Origin: Halomonas zincidurans B6
Lineage (GTDB): Bacteria > Pseudomonadota > Gammaproteobacteria > Pseudomonadales > Halomonadaceae
Direction of reading: 5' to 3'
DNA length: 64,000 nt
Assembly: GCF_000731955.1 (NCBI RefSeq)
Contig: NZ_JNCK01000001.1
Span: 930,001 to 994,000, forward strand
The translations under genes were made by a program, and so were the position numbers. The notes beneath the pieces are model-generated. The model was not told where the DNA came from, did not search any database, and saw only the letters and a list, made by a program, of their open reading frames with translations. Of this stretch, positions 40,443 to 49,715 are shown piece by piece. Numbering within the stretch: the stretch's first letter is position 1; each line of letters begins with the position of its first letter.

Positions 40443-41883
40443 TCAGTAGCTGGGCAGCAGCTCGGCGGGCACCAGGTGGCTCAGGGTGCGTGCCTTGAGC
40501 AGCTCGCCGGCGGCCTCGATATCCGGGGCGAAGAAACGGTCCTTGTCGTAGTAAGTCACGCGCTCACGCAATGCCCCGCGGGCCTGCTCCAGGGGTGCGG
40601 TGGTGGTGAGGCCGTTGCGGAAATCGAGCCCTTGGCAGGCGGCCAGCCATTCGATGGCGATGGCTCCACGCACATTATCGGCCATTTCCCATAGCCGTTT
40701 GCCGGCTGCGGGGGCCATCGAGACGTGATCCTCCTGGTTGGCCGATGTCGGCAGGCTGTCGACGCTATGCGGGTGCGCCAGTGCCTTGTTCTCGCTGGCC
40801 AGCGCCGCGGCGGTGACCTGGGCGATCATGAAGCCGGAGTTGATCCCACCGTTCTCGACCAGAAACGGTGGCAACTGCGACATATGCTTGTCCATCATCA
40901 GCGAAATACGCCGCTCGGTGAGCGAGCCGATTTCGGCGATGGCCAGCGCCAGATTGTCGGCCGCCATGGCCACCGGCTCGGCGTGAAAATTACCGCCGGA
41001 GATGATGTCGCCATTATCGGTGAATACCAGCGGATTGTCGGAGACCGCGTTGGCCTCGATGGCCAGTACCTCGGCGGCCTGGCGGATCTGCGTCAGGCAC
41101 GCACCCATCACCTGCGGTTGGCAGCGCAGCGAGTAGGGATCCTGAACCTTATCGCAGTCGGCATGCGAATCGCTGAGCTCGCTACGCTCACCGAGCAGGT
41201 GGCGATAAGCCGCAGCGGCGTCGATCTGGCCGCGCTGGCCACGCACCTCGTGGATGCGGGCATCGAAGGGCGAACGCGAGCTCAGGGTCGCCTCCACGGT
41301 GAGCGCGCCGCACACCGTGGCCGCCGCGAACAGGTCCTCGGCCTCGAACAGGCCCTTGAGGGCGTAGGCGGTGGACACCTGGGTGCCGTTGAGCAGGGCG
41401 AGGCCCTCCTTGGGCGCCAGCGACAGCGGCTCGAGCCCGGCGATGGCCAGGGCCTCTCGGGCCGGCAGCCATTCGCCGCCGTGGCGGGCCTTGCCCTCGC
41501 CGAGCAGCAGGGCGCTCATGTGGGCCAAGGGCGCCAAGTCGCCGGAGGCACCTACGGAGCCCTTGAGCGGAATGCGTGGATAAACCTCCGCATTGATGAG
41601 CGCGATCAGTGCGTCCAGTACCTGGCGGCGAATACCCGAGAAGCCTCGCGCCAGGGCATTGACCTTGAGCACCATGATCAGCCGCACCAGAGCGTCGTCC
41701 ATGGGCGCGCCGACGCCGGTGGCGTGGGACAGCACCAGCGAGCGCTGCAAGTCCCCGAGCTGGCCCTTCTCGATACGTGTCCGGGCCAGCAGGCCGAAGC
41801 CGGTATTGATGCCATAGGCGGTACGCTCTTCCGCGAGCACCCGATTGACACAGTCCACGCTGCGCTGGATGGCAGTGTCGGTG
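40443..41883 (-). pseudogene. hutH: Histidine ammonia-lyase HutH, 3' fragment split by a transposon
   Basis: The remaining 93 percent of hutH, from about codon 33 to the stop. It keeps the Ala-Ser-Gly triad (residues 143-145 of the restored protein) that forms the MIO cofactor in GSVGASGDLAPLAH, and the conserved QDPYSLRCQPQV block. It has no start of its own and no ribosome site; the 5' 97 bp lie across the transposon at 50637-50733. Joining the two and dropping one CGGTG gives 1,533 bp, 510 residues, with no other lesion. Conversion of histidine to urocanate by this gene is lost unless another copy exists. Confidence 0.95.
41879..41883. repeat. Target-site duplication, left copy (CGGTG)
   Basis: CGGTG directly abuts the left transposon end and is identical to bases 50637-50641 at the other end. 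Five bases is the duplication length of Tn402/Tn5053 transposition. Confidence 0.97.
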
Positions 41884-41908
41884 TGTCATTTTCAGAAGAC
41901 GACTGCAC
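41884..41908 (+). repeat. Left (tni-side) terminal inverted repeat
   Basis: The 25 bp begin TGTCATTTTCAGAAGACGAC. They match the right end except for two adjacent bases (positions 16-17). Between it and tniA (41909-42024) are further CTGCAC/GTGCAC-type short repeats that probably bind TniA. Confidence 0.95.
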
Positions 41909-42024
41909 CAATCAACGAGACATGAAGCCTGCTGTGCATACGGCTCCTGACAGCCCGATATCAGGACTCCTCTGCACGAAACTCGTCTATGCTCAATACT
42001 CGTGTGCACCAAAGCGAGGCGAGC

Positions 42025-43707
42025 ATGGCGACCGATACCGTACCGATTGCCGAGCGCGGCGTAGCCACCCTGTCAGAACAGGCATGGGAGCGTGCTCGCT
42101 GCCGCGCGGAGATCATTGGGCCGTTGGCGCAGTCGGAGACGGTCGGGCATGAAGCGGCCGACGCAGCAGCCCAGGCGCTGGGTCTGTCCCGGCGGCAGGT
42201 CTACGTCCTGATCCGCCGTGCCCGGCAAGGTTCGGGGCTGGTCACTGATTTGGCTCTTGGACAGTCGAGCGGTGGCAAAGGTAAAGGCCGCTTGCCGGAG
42301 TCGGTCGAACGAATCATCCGCGAGCTACTGCAAAAGCGCTTCCTGACCAAGCAGAAGCGCAGCTTGGCGGCGTTCCACCGTGAAGTTGCGCGGGTGTGCA
42401 AGCTGCAAAAGCTGCGGATGCCGGCGCGCAACACGGTCGCGTTGCGGATCGCCAGCCTTGATCCACTCAAGACCACTCGACTTCGGGAAGGCCAGGATGC
42501 GTCCCGCATCCTGCAAGGTGTTGGCGGTGTTCCTCCGCCAGTCTCCGCACCGCTGGAGCAGGTACAGATCGACCACACAGTCATCGACCTGATCGTGGTG
42601 GACGAGCGCGACCGGCAACCGATTGGCCGTCCGTACCTGACCCTCGCCATCGACGTGTTCACCCGCTGCGTGGTTGGCATGGTGGTCACGTTAGAAGCGC
42701 CATCTGCCGTCTCGGTCGGCCTGTGCCTCGCACACGCCGGTTGCGACAAGCGCCCTTGGTTGGAAAGGTTGGACGTGGAAATGGACTGGCCGATGAGCGG
42801 CAAGCCCGCGCTGCTCTACCTGGACAACGCGGCCGAATTCAAGAGCGAGGCGCTACGCCGTGGCTGCGAGCAGCATGGCATCCGGTTGGACTATCGGCCT
42901 CTCGGGCAGCCGCACTATGGCGGCATCGTGGAACGGATCATCGGCACGGCGATGCAAATGATCCACGACGAATTGCCGGGGACGACCTTCTCCAACCCTG
43001 ACCAGCGCGGGGAATACGCCTCCGAGAAGATGGCCGCCCTGACACTGCGCGAGCTGGAACGCTGGCTCGCATTGGCGGTTGGCACCTATCACGGCTCCGT
43101 GCACAACGGCCTGCTCCAACCGCCGGCCGCACGCTGGGCCGAAGCTGTCGCGCGTACCGGCGTTCCAACCGTCATCACTCGCACCACGGCTTTTCTGGTC
43201 GATTTCCTGCCCGTCCTCCGCCGCACCCTGACCCGCACTGGCTTCGTCATCGACCACATCCACTACTACGCCGATGCGCTCAAGCCGTGGATAGCTCGGC
43301 GCGACCGCCTGCCTGCGTTCCTGATCCGGCGCGACCCACGCGACATCAGCCGCATTTGGGTGCTGGAGCCGGAGGGGCAGCACTATCTGGAAATTCCATA
43401 CCGTACCTTGTCGCACCCGGCTGTCACCCTCTGGGAACAACGGCAGGCGCTGGCGAAATTGCGGCAGCAAGGGCGCGAACAGGTGGATGAGTCGGCGCTG
43501 TTCCGCATGATCGGGCAGATGCGCGAAATCGTGACCACTGCGCAGAAAGCCACGCGCAAGGCGCGGCGCGACGCGGATCGACGCCAGCATCTCAAGTCAA
43601 CGGAACAACCTGTCAAAACCACGCCACCAGCGGACACGGACATGGCAGACCCGCAGGCGGACAACCAGCCACCTGCCAAACCGTTCGACCAGATTGAGGA
43701 GTGGTAG
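42025..43707 (+). CDS. tniA: Transposase TniA
   Basis: DDE integrase-type transposase that cuts and joins the element ends, working with the ATPase TniB and with TniQ. The 560-residue product has N-terminal helix-turn-helix DNA-binding regions (SRRQVYVLIRRARQG near 55-70) and a catalytic core with D183 (QIDHTVIDL), D267 (LYLDNAAEF) and E303 (GGIVERIIG). A Mu-type C-terminal barrel and a Lys/Arg-rich tail follow. The start is ATG at 42025 after GCGAGG; an in-frame ATG at 41989 would add unrelated residues. Length and sequence agree with Tn5053 TniA as I recall it. tniB starts 2 bp after the stop. Confidence 0.97.
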   Translation: MATDTVPIAERGVATLSEQAWERARCRAEIIGPLAQSETVGHEAADAAAQALGLSRRQVYVLIRRARQGSGLVTDLALGQSSGGKGKGRLPESVERIIRELLQKRFLTKQKRSLAAFHREVARVCKLQKLRMPARNTVALRIASLDPLKTTRLREGQDASRILQGVGGVPPPVSAPLEQVQIDHTVIDLIVVDERDRQPIGRPYLTLAIDVFTRCVVGMVVTLEAPSAVSVGLCLAHAGCDKRPWLERLDVEMDWPMSGKPALLYLDNAAEFKSEALRRGCEQHGIRLDYRPLGQPHYGGIVERIIGTAMQMIHDELPGTTFSNPDQRGEYASEKMAALTLRELERWLALAVGTYHGSVHNGLLQPPAARWAEAVARTGVPTVITRTTAFLVDFLPVLRRTLTRTGFVIDHIHYYADALKPWIARRDRLPAFLIRRDPRDISRIWVLEPEGQHYLEIPYRTLSHPAVTLWEQRQALAKLRQQGREQVDESALFRMIGQMREIVTTAQKATRKARRDADRRQHLKSTEQPVKTTPPADTDMADPQADNQPPAKPFDQIEEW

Positions 43708-43709
43708 CC

Positions 43710-44618
43710 GTGGACGAATATCCCATCATCGACCTGTCCCACCTGCTGCCGGCGGCCCAGGGCTTGGCCCGTCTCCCGGCGGACGAGCGCATCCATCGCC
43801 TTCGCGCCGACCGCTGGATCGGCTATCCGCGAGCAGTCGAGGCGTTGAACCGGCTGGAAGCCCTGTATACGTGGCCAAACAAACAACGCATGCCCAACCT
43901 GCTGTTGGTCGGTCCAACCAACAACGGCAAGTCGATGATCGTCGAGAAGTTCCGCCGCGCCCACCCGGCCAGCTCCGACGCCGACCAGGAGCACATCCCG
44001 GTATTGGTCGTGCAGATGCCGTCCGAGCCATCGGTGATCCGCTTCTACGTCGCGCTGCTCGCGGCGATGGGAGCACCATTGCGACCGCGCCCACGGCTGC
44101 CGGAAATAGAGCAACTGGCGCTGACACTGCTGCGCAAGCTCGGTGTGCGTTTGCTGGTGATCGACGAGCTGCACAACGTCCTGGCCGGCAACAGCGTCAA
44201 CCGCCGGGAATTCCTCAACCTGCTGCGCTTCCTCGGCAACGAATTGCGCATCCCGCTGGTCGGTGTGGGCACACGCGACGCCTACCTGGCCATCCGCTCG
44301 GATGACCAGTTGGAAAATCGCTTCGAGCCGATGATGCTGCCGGTGTGGGAGGCCAACGACGATTGCTGTTCACTGCTGGCCAGCTTCGCGGCTTCGCTCC
44401 CGCTGCGGCGACCTTCGTCGATTGCCACGCTGGACATGGCTCGCTACCTGCTCACGCGCAGCGAGGGCACTATTGGCGAGCTGGCGCACCTTTTGATGGC
44501 GGCGGCCGTGGCCGCCGTGGAGAGTGGTGAGGAAGCGATCAACCACCGCACGCTCAGCATGGCCGATTACACCGGTCCCAGCGAGCGGCGGCGGCAATTC
44601 GAGCGGGAACTGATGTGA
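43710..44618 (+). CDS. tniB: Transposition ATPase TniB
   Basis: AAA+ ATPase related to MuB and TnsC that helps select the target and activates TniA. The 302-residue product has Walker A GPTNNGKS (68-75), Walker B LLVIDELHN and a sensor region GVGTRDAYLAIRSD. GTG at 43710 is preceded by GAGGA at 9 nt and gives the known TniB start DEYPIIDLSHLL. Its stop overlaps the start of tniQ, so the tni genes form one coupled operon. Confidence 0.97.
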   Translation: MDEYPIIDLSHLLPAAQGLARLPADERIHRLRADRWIGYPRAVEALNRLEALYTWPNKQRMPNLLLVGPTNNGKSMIVEKFRRAHPASSDADQEHIPVLVVQMPSEPSVIRFYVALLAAMGAPLRPRPRLPEIEQLALTLLRKLGVRLLVIDELHNVLAGNSVNRREFLNLLRFLGNELRIPLVGVGTRDAYLAIRSDDQLENRFEPMMLPVWEANDDCCSLLASFAASLPLRRPSSIATLDMARYLLTRSEGTIGELAHLLMAAAVAAVESGEEAINHRTLSMADYTGPSERRRQFERELM

Positions 44619-45832
44619 AGCCAGCGCCACGCTGGCCACTGCATCCGGCACCCAGGGAAGCCGAAGCCCTGTCTTCGTGGCTCAACCGCGTGGCCCTTTG
44701 CTATCACATGGAAGTGTCCGAGCTGCTGGAGCACGATCTTGGTCACGGCCAGGTTGATGACCTGGACACCGCGCCACCACTGGCGCTGCTGGCGATGCTC
44801 TCCCAGCGGAGCGGTATCGAGCTGGATCGGCTGCGCTGCATGAGTTTCGCCGGCTGGGTGCCTTGGCTACTGGACAGCCTTGATGATCAGATTCCAGCCG
44901 CATTGGAAACCTATGCGTTCCAGCTCTCGGTACTGCTGCCGAGACTCCGCCGTAAGACGCGATCCATCACGAGCTGGCGTGCCTGGCTGCCCACCCAACC
45001 GATACACCGCGCCTGTCCGCTCTGCCTGAACGATCCGGAGAACCAAGCCGTACTGCTCGCGTGGAAGCTGCCCCTGATGCTGAGCTGCCCACTGCATGGC
45101 TGCTGGCTGGAATCCTATTGGGGCGTGCCAGGGCGGTTTCTCGGCTGGGAGAACGCCGACGCCGAACCGCGCACTGCCAGCGACGCGATTGCGGCGATGG
45201 ACCAGCGTACCTGGCAGGCACTGACGACCGGCCACGTGGAGTTGCCGCGCCGACGCATCCACGCCGGATTGTGGTTTAGGCTGCTACGCACGCTGCTCGA
45301 TGAGCTGAACACCCCGCTTTCGACGTGCGGCACCTACGCGGGGTATCTCCGCCAAATCTGGGAATGCTGCGGGCATCCGCTGCGTGCTGGGCAAAGTCTG
45401 TGGCGACCGTATGAAACCCTGAACCCGGCAGTACGGTTGCAGATGCTGGAGGCGGCGGCAACGGCAATCAGCTTGATTGAGGTGAGGGATATAAGCCCGC
45501 CAGGCGAGCACGCAAAGCTATTCTGGTCCGAGCCCCAAACCGGGTTCACCAGTGGCCTGCCGGCGAAAGCGCCGAAGCCCGAACCCGTCGATCACTGGCA
45601 GCGTGCAATCCAGGCCATTGATGAGGCCATCATTGAAGCACGACACAACCCCGAGACGGCACGCTCGCTGTTCGCGTTGGCTTCCTATGGTCGGCGCGAC
45701 CCCGCTTCCTTGGAACAGTTGCGCGCCACCTTCGCGAAGGAAGGCATCCCCCCGGAATTTCTGTCACATTATGAGCCTAGCCTACCCTTTGCATGCCTTA
45801 GACAGAATGACGGGTTAAGTGACAAATTTTGA
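44615..45832 (+). CDS. tniQ: Transposition accessory protein TniQ
   Basis: TniQ/TnsD-family protein needed for Tn402-type transposition, probably linking the target site to the TniB complex. The 405-residue product has the TniQ N-terminal block (HPAPREAEALSSWLNRVALCYHM) and a zinc-finger-like cluster (HRACPLCLNDPEN...LSCPLHGCW) around 135-170. The GTG start at 44615 shares bases with the tniB stop. The 3' end overlaps the first part of the res site. Confidence 0.95.
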   Translation: MKPAPRWPLHPAPREAEALSSWLNRVALCYHMEVSELLEHDLGHGQVDDLDTAPPLALLAMLSQRSGIELDRLRCMSFAGWVPWLLDSLDDQIPAALETYAFQLSVLLPRLRRKTRSITSWRAWLPTQPIHRACPLCLNDPENQAVLLAWKLPLMLSCPLHGCWLESYWGVPGRFLGWENADAEPRTASDAIAAMDQRTWQALTTGHVELPRRRIHAGLWFRLLRTLLDELNTPLSTCGTYAGYLRQIWECCGHPLRAGQSLWRPYETLNPAVRLQMLEAAATAISLIEVRDISPPGEHAKLFWSEPQTGFTSGLPAKAPKPEPVDHWQRAIQAIDEAIIEARHNPETARSLFALASYGRRDPASLEQLRATFAKEGIPPEFLSHYEPSLPFACLRQNDGLSDKF

Positions 45833-45885
45833 CGTGCAGAGCTTCCCGATGCAAACTGTCACATAATCGAACGTATATGTGACAG
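45761..45885. promoter_or_regulatory. res site for TniR resolvase
   Basis: The GTCAC/GTGAC motif recurs at 45763, 45819 and as a perfect dyad CTGTCACATA-N10-TATGTGACAG (45856-45865 with 45876-45885) just before tniR. This arrangement of three sub-sites next to the resolvase gene is where cointegrates are resolved and where TniR represses its own promoter. Confidence 0.8.
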
Positions 45886-45892
45886 GTACAAG

Positions 45893-46507
45893 ATGCTGAT
45901 TGGCTACATGCGAGTATCGAAGGCGGATGGCTCCCAGGCGACGGACTTGCAGCGCGATGCGCTGGTCGCGGCCGGTGTTGATCCGGCGCATCTCTATGAA
46001 GACCAAGCGTCCGGAAAACGCGAGGATCGTCCCGGTCTGGCGAGCTGTCTGAAGGCACTACGGCCAGGCGACACGTTGGTCGTTTGGAAACTGGATCGGC
46101 TCGGGCGCGACCTGCGCCATCTGATCAATACCGTCCATGACCTGACCGGACGCGGCATCGGCCTCAAGGTGCTGACCGGGCACGGCGCGGCCATTGACAC
46201 CACGACCGCCGCCGGCAAGCTGGTCTTCGGTATCTTCGCCGCGCTGGCCGAGTTCGAGCGCGAGTTGATCGCCGAGCGCACCGTGGCGGGCCTGGCCTCA
46301 GCACGGGCACGCGGCCGGAAAGGCGGCCGGCCGTTCAAGATGACCGCCGCCAAGCTGCGGCTGGCGATGGCGGCAATGGGGCAGTCAGAGACCAAGGTCG
46401 GCGACCTGTGCCAGGAACTTGGCATCACGCGGCAGACCCTGTATCGGCATATTTCACCCAAGGGCGAGCTACGTCCAGATGGCGAGAAGCTACTCAGCCG
46501 AATTTGA
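45893..46507 (+). CDS. tniR: Serine resolvase TniR
   Basis: Small serine recombinase that resolves transposition cointegrates at res. The 204-residue product has the catalytic S9 in MLIGYMRVSKADGSQ, the conserved GKREDRPGL and LVVWKLDRLGRDLRHL blocks, the long E helix (FGIFAALAEFERELIAERT) and a C-terminal helix-turn-helix (KVGDLCQELGITRQTLYRH). The start is 7 bp after the palindromic res sub-site. It is convergent with the mer-side DUF3330 gene. Confidence 0.97.
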   Translation: MLIGYMRVSKADGSQATDLQRDALVAAGVDPAHLYEDQASGKREDRPGLASCLKALRPGDTLVVWKLDRLGRDLRHLINTVHDLTGRGIGLKVLTGHGAAIDTTTAAGKLVFGIFAALAEFERELIAERTVAGLASARARGRKGGRPFKMTAAKLRLAMAAMGQSETKVGDLCQELGITRQTLYRHISPKGELRPDGEKLLSRI

Positions 46508-46545
46508 TGCCGACATGAGGCGACGTAGCGAAAGCGTGGTTTGTC

Positions 46546-46749
46546 TCAATTTGACGGCGGCGAACCGCAAGCGTTCGGTTCGCCGCTCGTTTCGGTCGCA
46601 GTGCTGGCCCGCGCCTGGAAACGTTGATAACACTCCAGCCCGCAGAAGTGCTCGACGTACTCCGCGCCTTCCGGTGTGAAGGCGGCATCGAGCGGAATTT
46701 CCTTGCAGCACACGCAGCAACTGGTGGCGGTCGGATCATTTGCATTCAT
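46546..46749 (-). CDS. DUF3330 domain protein of mer transposons
   Basis: A 67-residue cysteine-rich protein found at the end of many mer operons. It has a treble-clef-like metal site: SCCVCCKEIPLD near the N-terminus and HFCGLECYQRFQ near residue 40. The ATG at 46749 is preceded by GGAGGGG. In Tn21-type elements this domain is often fused to the preceding EAL protein; here that upstream part is a remnant. Function is unknown, but the CxxC pairs suggest metal binding. Confidence 0.88.
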   Translation of the reverse strand: MNANDPTATSCCVCCKEIPLDAAFTPEGAEYVEHFCGLECYQRFQARASTATETSGEPNACGSPPSN

Positions 46750-46886
46750 GGTGGCACCCCTCCATTGACTGACGAAGACGGCGAATGCCGCCGCCGGCAT
46801 CGGCTTTGCGAACAGAAAGCCTTGCCCGCGCTCGAACGCTTGGGCCCTCCGCCGTAGTCCATCCATCCGGCCGGGAAGCGCTCATG
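46750..46886 (-). pseudogene. Remnant of the mer-transposon EAL-domain gene (urf2)
   Basis: A start overlapping the merE stop (ATGA at 46883-46886) encodes MSASRPDGWTTAEG, the urf2 N-terminus as I recall it. Only about 40 bp later the sequence jumps, in another frame, to the C-terminal end of the EAL protein (GQGFLFAKPMPAAAFAVF). Most of the roughly 230-codon gene has been deleted, with a frame change, so no EAL phosphodiesterase is made. Confidence 0.8.
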
Positions 46887-47118
46887 ATCTTTCCCTGAAT
46901 GCCCGCAACGCCCGCGCCAGTGACAGAAGAAACAGGCCGGTCAAACCGAGCGCCGTGATGACCCAATACTCGACAAGGAATGCACCGGCGGTTGTGCCGG
47001 CCAGCACGGCAGCGAGGATGGACAGGTGGCAGGGGCAAGTCAGCACGGCCAGCGTGCCCCACAGGTAGCCGGTGAACGGTTTGTGCGTCTCGGCCGGCAT
47101 GCGCTCGGGGCTGTTCAT
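46882..47118 (-). CDS. merE: Mercury transport protein MerE
   Basis: A 78-residue inner-membrane protein with two hydrophobic segments (about 20-40 and 48-68) and the CPCH cysteine motif in the first (LAVLTCPCHLSILAAVLAG). MerE is reported to take up inorganic and methyl mercury. It overlaps merD by 4 bp at its start and the urf2 remnant at its end. With merT and merP deleted, this is the only mercury importer left in the element. Confidence 0.95.
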   Translation of the reverse strand: MNSPERMPAETHKPFTGYLWGTLAVLTCPCHLSILAAVLAGTTAGAFLVEYWVITALGLTGLFLLSLARALRAFRERS

Positions 47119-47480
47119 GGCAAACTCTCCGCATGCTGTGCCGGCGCGGTCGGCATGGCGGCCAACTGCACTTCCAGATTGGCCAACGCTTCGCGCCGGC
47201 GTTCGACGAACTGACGCAGCACAGCAAGCTGCGCGGCAGTTTCATCGCAGTTCGCCGCATCCAGCGCCCGGCACAGCCGCGCCAATGCGCCGAGGCCGAT
47301 GCCCGCCTCGAAGGCGGCCCGCACGAAGCACAGTCGCTGCAAGGCGGCGTCATCGAACAGGCCGTAGCCACCCGTGGTGCAGGCGACTGGCCGCAGCAAT
47401 CCGCGCAGCAGGTAGTCGCGCACGATATGCACGCTCACCCCGGCATCAAGGGCCAGCCGGGACACCGTGTAGGCGTTCAT
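47115..47480 (-). CDS. merD: Mercury resistance co-regulator MerD
   Basis: A 121-residue MerR-family protein that antagonises MerR at the mer operator and turns expression down when mercury is gone. It has the N-terminal helix-turn-helix (AYTVSRLALDAGVSVHIVRDY) and a dimerisation helix but lacks the mercury-binding cysteine set of MerR. The ATG at 47480 has GGAGGTG upstream. Starts 111 bp after the last merB copy. Confidence 0.96.
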   Translation of the reverse strand: MNAYTVSRLALDAGVSVHIVRDYLLRGLLRPVACTTGGYGLFDDAALQRLCFVRAAFEAGIGLGALARLCRALDAANCDETAAQLAVLRQFVERRREALANLEVQLAAMPTAPAQHAESLP

Positions 47481-47591
47481 CGAACACCTCCTTTTGGTCG
47501 GTTCACGGCAATGCATATACCGTTTCGCCGAGTTCAATCCGCGCGCTGCGAATCCGATGCCGGTGCCGTAGAACATTGGGTCGATATCCGA

Positions 47592-48239
47592 TCACGGTGT
47601 CCTAGATGACATGGTCTGCAACAGATGTCGATTAAACTCCTGGCCCAAGCCGAAAGCCTCGTGGACACTGACGATCGCCAATCCTTCCAATCCTTGATGC
47701 TTGGAGGCCCAGTCTTCCGCCGTCGGGACAGATGCAAAGAAATGTACATGGCAACAGAAGGACTGACGAACGTCGGCTGCTTCCTGCGGCAATACCAAGG
47801 ACACCGCCATGCCGGCAGGTTCGACAGCCTGTATCTCGCTGGGTGAAACCGTGAGTGAAACGGGTGCTCCGGTTGCAGCGCAATGCGACGACACGCGCGC
47901 CGTCTGGCCAATGAGGGCCGGAAACATCAGAGTGTCCAGTGCGCACCAGGCGTATAGACGGCGGCCATCAATCTCGAAGATATGCGAAGTCTCGCGCAAG
48001 GTGAGGCCATAACCAACGATATTCCCATCACTATCGTACTCGGTACTGGTGGCCCGTTCGAGCACGGCATTCACTTGCTGAGCAGGCCAGTCGAGAGACA
48101 TGGCAAGTGTCGTTTGCGAAACCGGACGCCCCTTGGCCAGCTCACGCAGCAGCACGACGAACAGCTGCCCGAACCCTTCGGGCTGATTAGCTGGCGCCAG
48201 ACTTTCAGCAATTTCGGTGATGTAGCGTGTATGTTTCAT
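47592..48239 (-). CDS. merB: Organomercurial lyase MerB, third (promoter-distal) copy
   Basis: Cleaves the carbon-mercury bond of organomercurials. This 215-residue copy has the catalytic set C99 and D102 in WCALDTL and C162 in FCCHVHFF (C96, D99 and C159 of the reference numbering). The N-terminal 36 codons are the MKHTRYITEIAE type shared with the middle copy. The C-terminal third (SEIQAVEPAGMAVSL, ending TMSSRTP) is a different type found only here and, as I recall, in canonical merB. The start has AAGGAA upstream. All active-site residues are kept, so it should be functional. Confidence 0.95.
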   Translation of the reverse strand: MKHTRYITEIAESLAPANQPEGFGQLFVVLLRELAKGRPVSQTTLAMSLDWPAQQVNAVLERATSTEYDSDGNIVGYGLTLRETSHIFEIDGRRLYAWCALDTLMFPALIGQTARVSSHCAATGAPVSLTVSPSEIQAVEPAGMAVSLVLPQEAADVRQSFCCHVHFFASVPTAEDWASKHQGLEGLAIVSVHEAFGLGQEFNRHLLQTMSSRTP

Positions 48240-49715
48240 AGCTATTTCCTTGGGATGCACAGCGCGAAAGCTGCTTTGCTTCTCTGTTTGACGCCCGCTT
48301 TGATTGCCTTGCGGGGGCCCCCGGGTAGATTTCGCAGAGGGCAATCCGCACCTACGAAGCGAATACCGGGCTGTAGAATCGTTATCCAATCACGATTTTC
48401 TCGATGGAATGGTCTGCAGCATATGTCGATTAAGCTCTTGGCCCAAGCGGAAGGCATCTTGGACGCTTACGATCTCCACGCCTTGATGCTTGGAGGCCCA
48501 ATCTTTCGCCGTCACGACCGATGCAAAGAAATGGACGTGGCAACAGAATGACTGACGAATGTCCGCTGTTTCCTGCGGCAGGACCAACGACACTGCGGCG
48601 TCGGTCGGTGCGATATCCCGGATTTCGTTCGGCGAAACCGTGAGTGAAACTGGTGCTCCGGTTGCAGCGCAATGCGACGACACGCGCGCCGTCTGGCCAA
48701 TGAGGGCCGGAAACATCAGAGTGTCCAGTGCGCACCAGGCGTATAGACGGCGGCCATCAATCTCGAAGATATGCGAAGTCTCGCGCAAGGTGAGGCCATA
48801 ACCAACGATATTCCCATCACTATCGTACTCGGTACTGGTGGCCCGTTCGAGCACGGCATTCACTTGCTGAGCAGGCCAGTCGAGAGACATGGCAAGTGTC
48901 GTTTGCGAAACCGGACGCCCCTTGGCCAGCTCACGCAGCAGCACGACGAACAGCTGCCCGAACCCTTCGGGCTGATTAGCTGGCGCCAGACTTTCAGCAA
49001 TTTCGGTGATGTAGCGTGTATGTTTCATAGCTATTTCCTTGGGATGCACAGCGCGAAAGCTGCTTTGCTTCTCTGTTTGACGCCCGCTTTGATTGCCTTG
49101 CGGGGGCCCCCGGGTAGATTTCGCAGAGGGCAATCCGCACCTACGAAGCGAATACCGGGCTGTAGAATCGTTATCCAATCACGATTTTCTCGATGGAATG
49201 GTCTGCAGCATATGTCGATTAAGCTCTTGGCCCAAGCGGAAGGCATCTTGGACGCTTACGATCTCCACGCCTTGATGCTTGGAGGCCCAATCTTTCGCCG
49301 TCACGACCGATGCAAAGAAATGGACGTGGCAACAGAATGACTGACGAATGTCCGCTGTTTCCTGCGGCAGGACCAACGACACTGCGGCGTCGGTCGGTGC
49401 GATATCCCGGATTTCGTTCGGCGAAACCGTGAGTGAAACTGGTGCTCCGGTTGCAGCGCAATGCGACGACACGCGCGCCGTCTGGCCAATGAGGGCCGGA
49501 AACATCAGAGTGTCCAGTGCGCACCAGGCGTATAGACGGCGGCCATCAATCTCGAAGATATGCGAAGTCTCGCGCAAGGTGAGGCCATAACCAACGATAT
49601 TCCCATCACTATCGTACTCGGTACTGGTGGCCCGTTCGAGCACGGCATTCACTTGCTGAGCAGGCCAGTCGAGAGACATGGCAAGTGTCGTTTGCGAAAC
49701 CGGACGCCCCTTGGC
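47863..49715. repeat. Tandem duplication of merB with a 789-bp period
   Basis: Bases 47863-48926 recur as 48652-49715, a shift of exactly 789 bp, with no difference that I could find by reading. The middle copy of merB and its leader lie wholly inside this duplication, and a 275-bp core (47863-48137, 48652-48926, 49441-49715) is present three times. Identity ends abruptly at both outer edges (47862 and 49716), where merB sequence types change. Confidence 0.93.
48390..49028 (-). CDS. merB: Organomercurial lyase MerB, middle copy (hybrid)
   Basis: A 212-residue organomercurial lyase with catalytic C99, D102 and C162 intact. It combines the N-terminus of the distal copy (MKHTRYITEIAE) with the C-terminus of the promoter-proximal copy (NEIRDIAPTDAAVSL, ending TIPSRKS). 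Its leader, including AAGGAA before ATG at 49028, is identical to that of the distal copy. This is the hybrid expected from unequal crossing-over between the shared cores. Confidence 0.95.
   Translation of the reverse strand: MKHTRYITEIAESLAPANQPEGFGQLFVVLLRELAKGRPVSQTTLAMSLDWPAQQVNAVLERATSTEYDSDGNIVGYGLTLRETSHIFEIDGRRLYAWCALDTLMFPALIGQTARVSSHCAATGAPVSLTVSPNEIRDIAPTDAAVSLVLPQETADIRQSFCCHVHFFASVVTAKDWASKHQGVEIVSVQDAFRLGQELNRHMLQTIPSRKS

Noticed and set aside
45893..46507. Phage origin for the inserted region, because of the recombinase
   Set aside because: TniR is a transposon resolvase next to its res site and tniABQ; no phage genes are present.
48390..49178. Longer versions of the second and third merB frames starting MDNDSTARYSLRR
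   Set aside because: The extra 50 residues lie in the intercistronic spacer, have no ribosome site and do not match MerB; the ATG after AAGGAA is preferred.
47863..49715. The repeated merB block as a CRISPR or satellite array
   Set aside because: The repeat unit is 789 bp and wholly coding; it is a gene duplication.
47863..49715. The triple merB as an assembly artefact
   Set aside because: Cannot be fully excluded without reads, but the hybrid middle copy and distinct outer ends are what a real unequal crossover gives, so it is kept as a finding.
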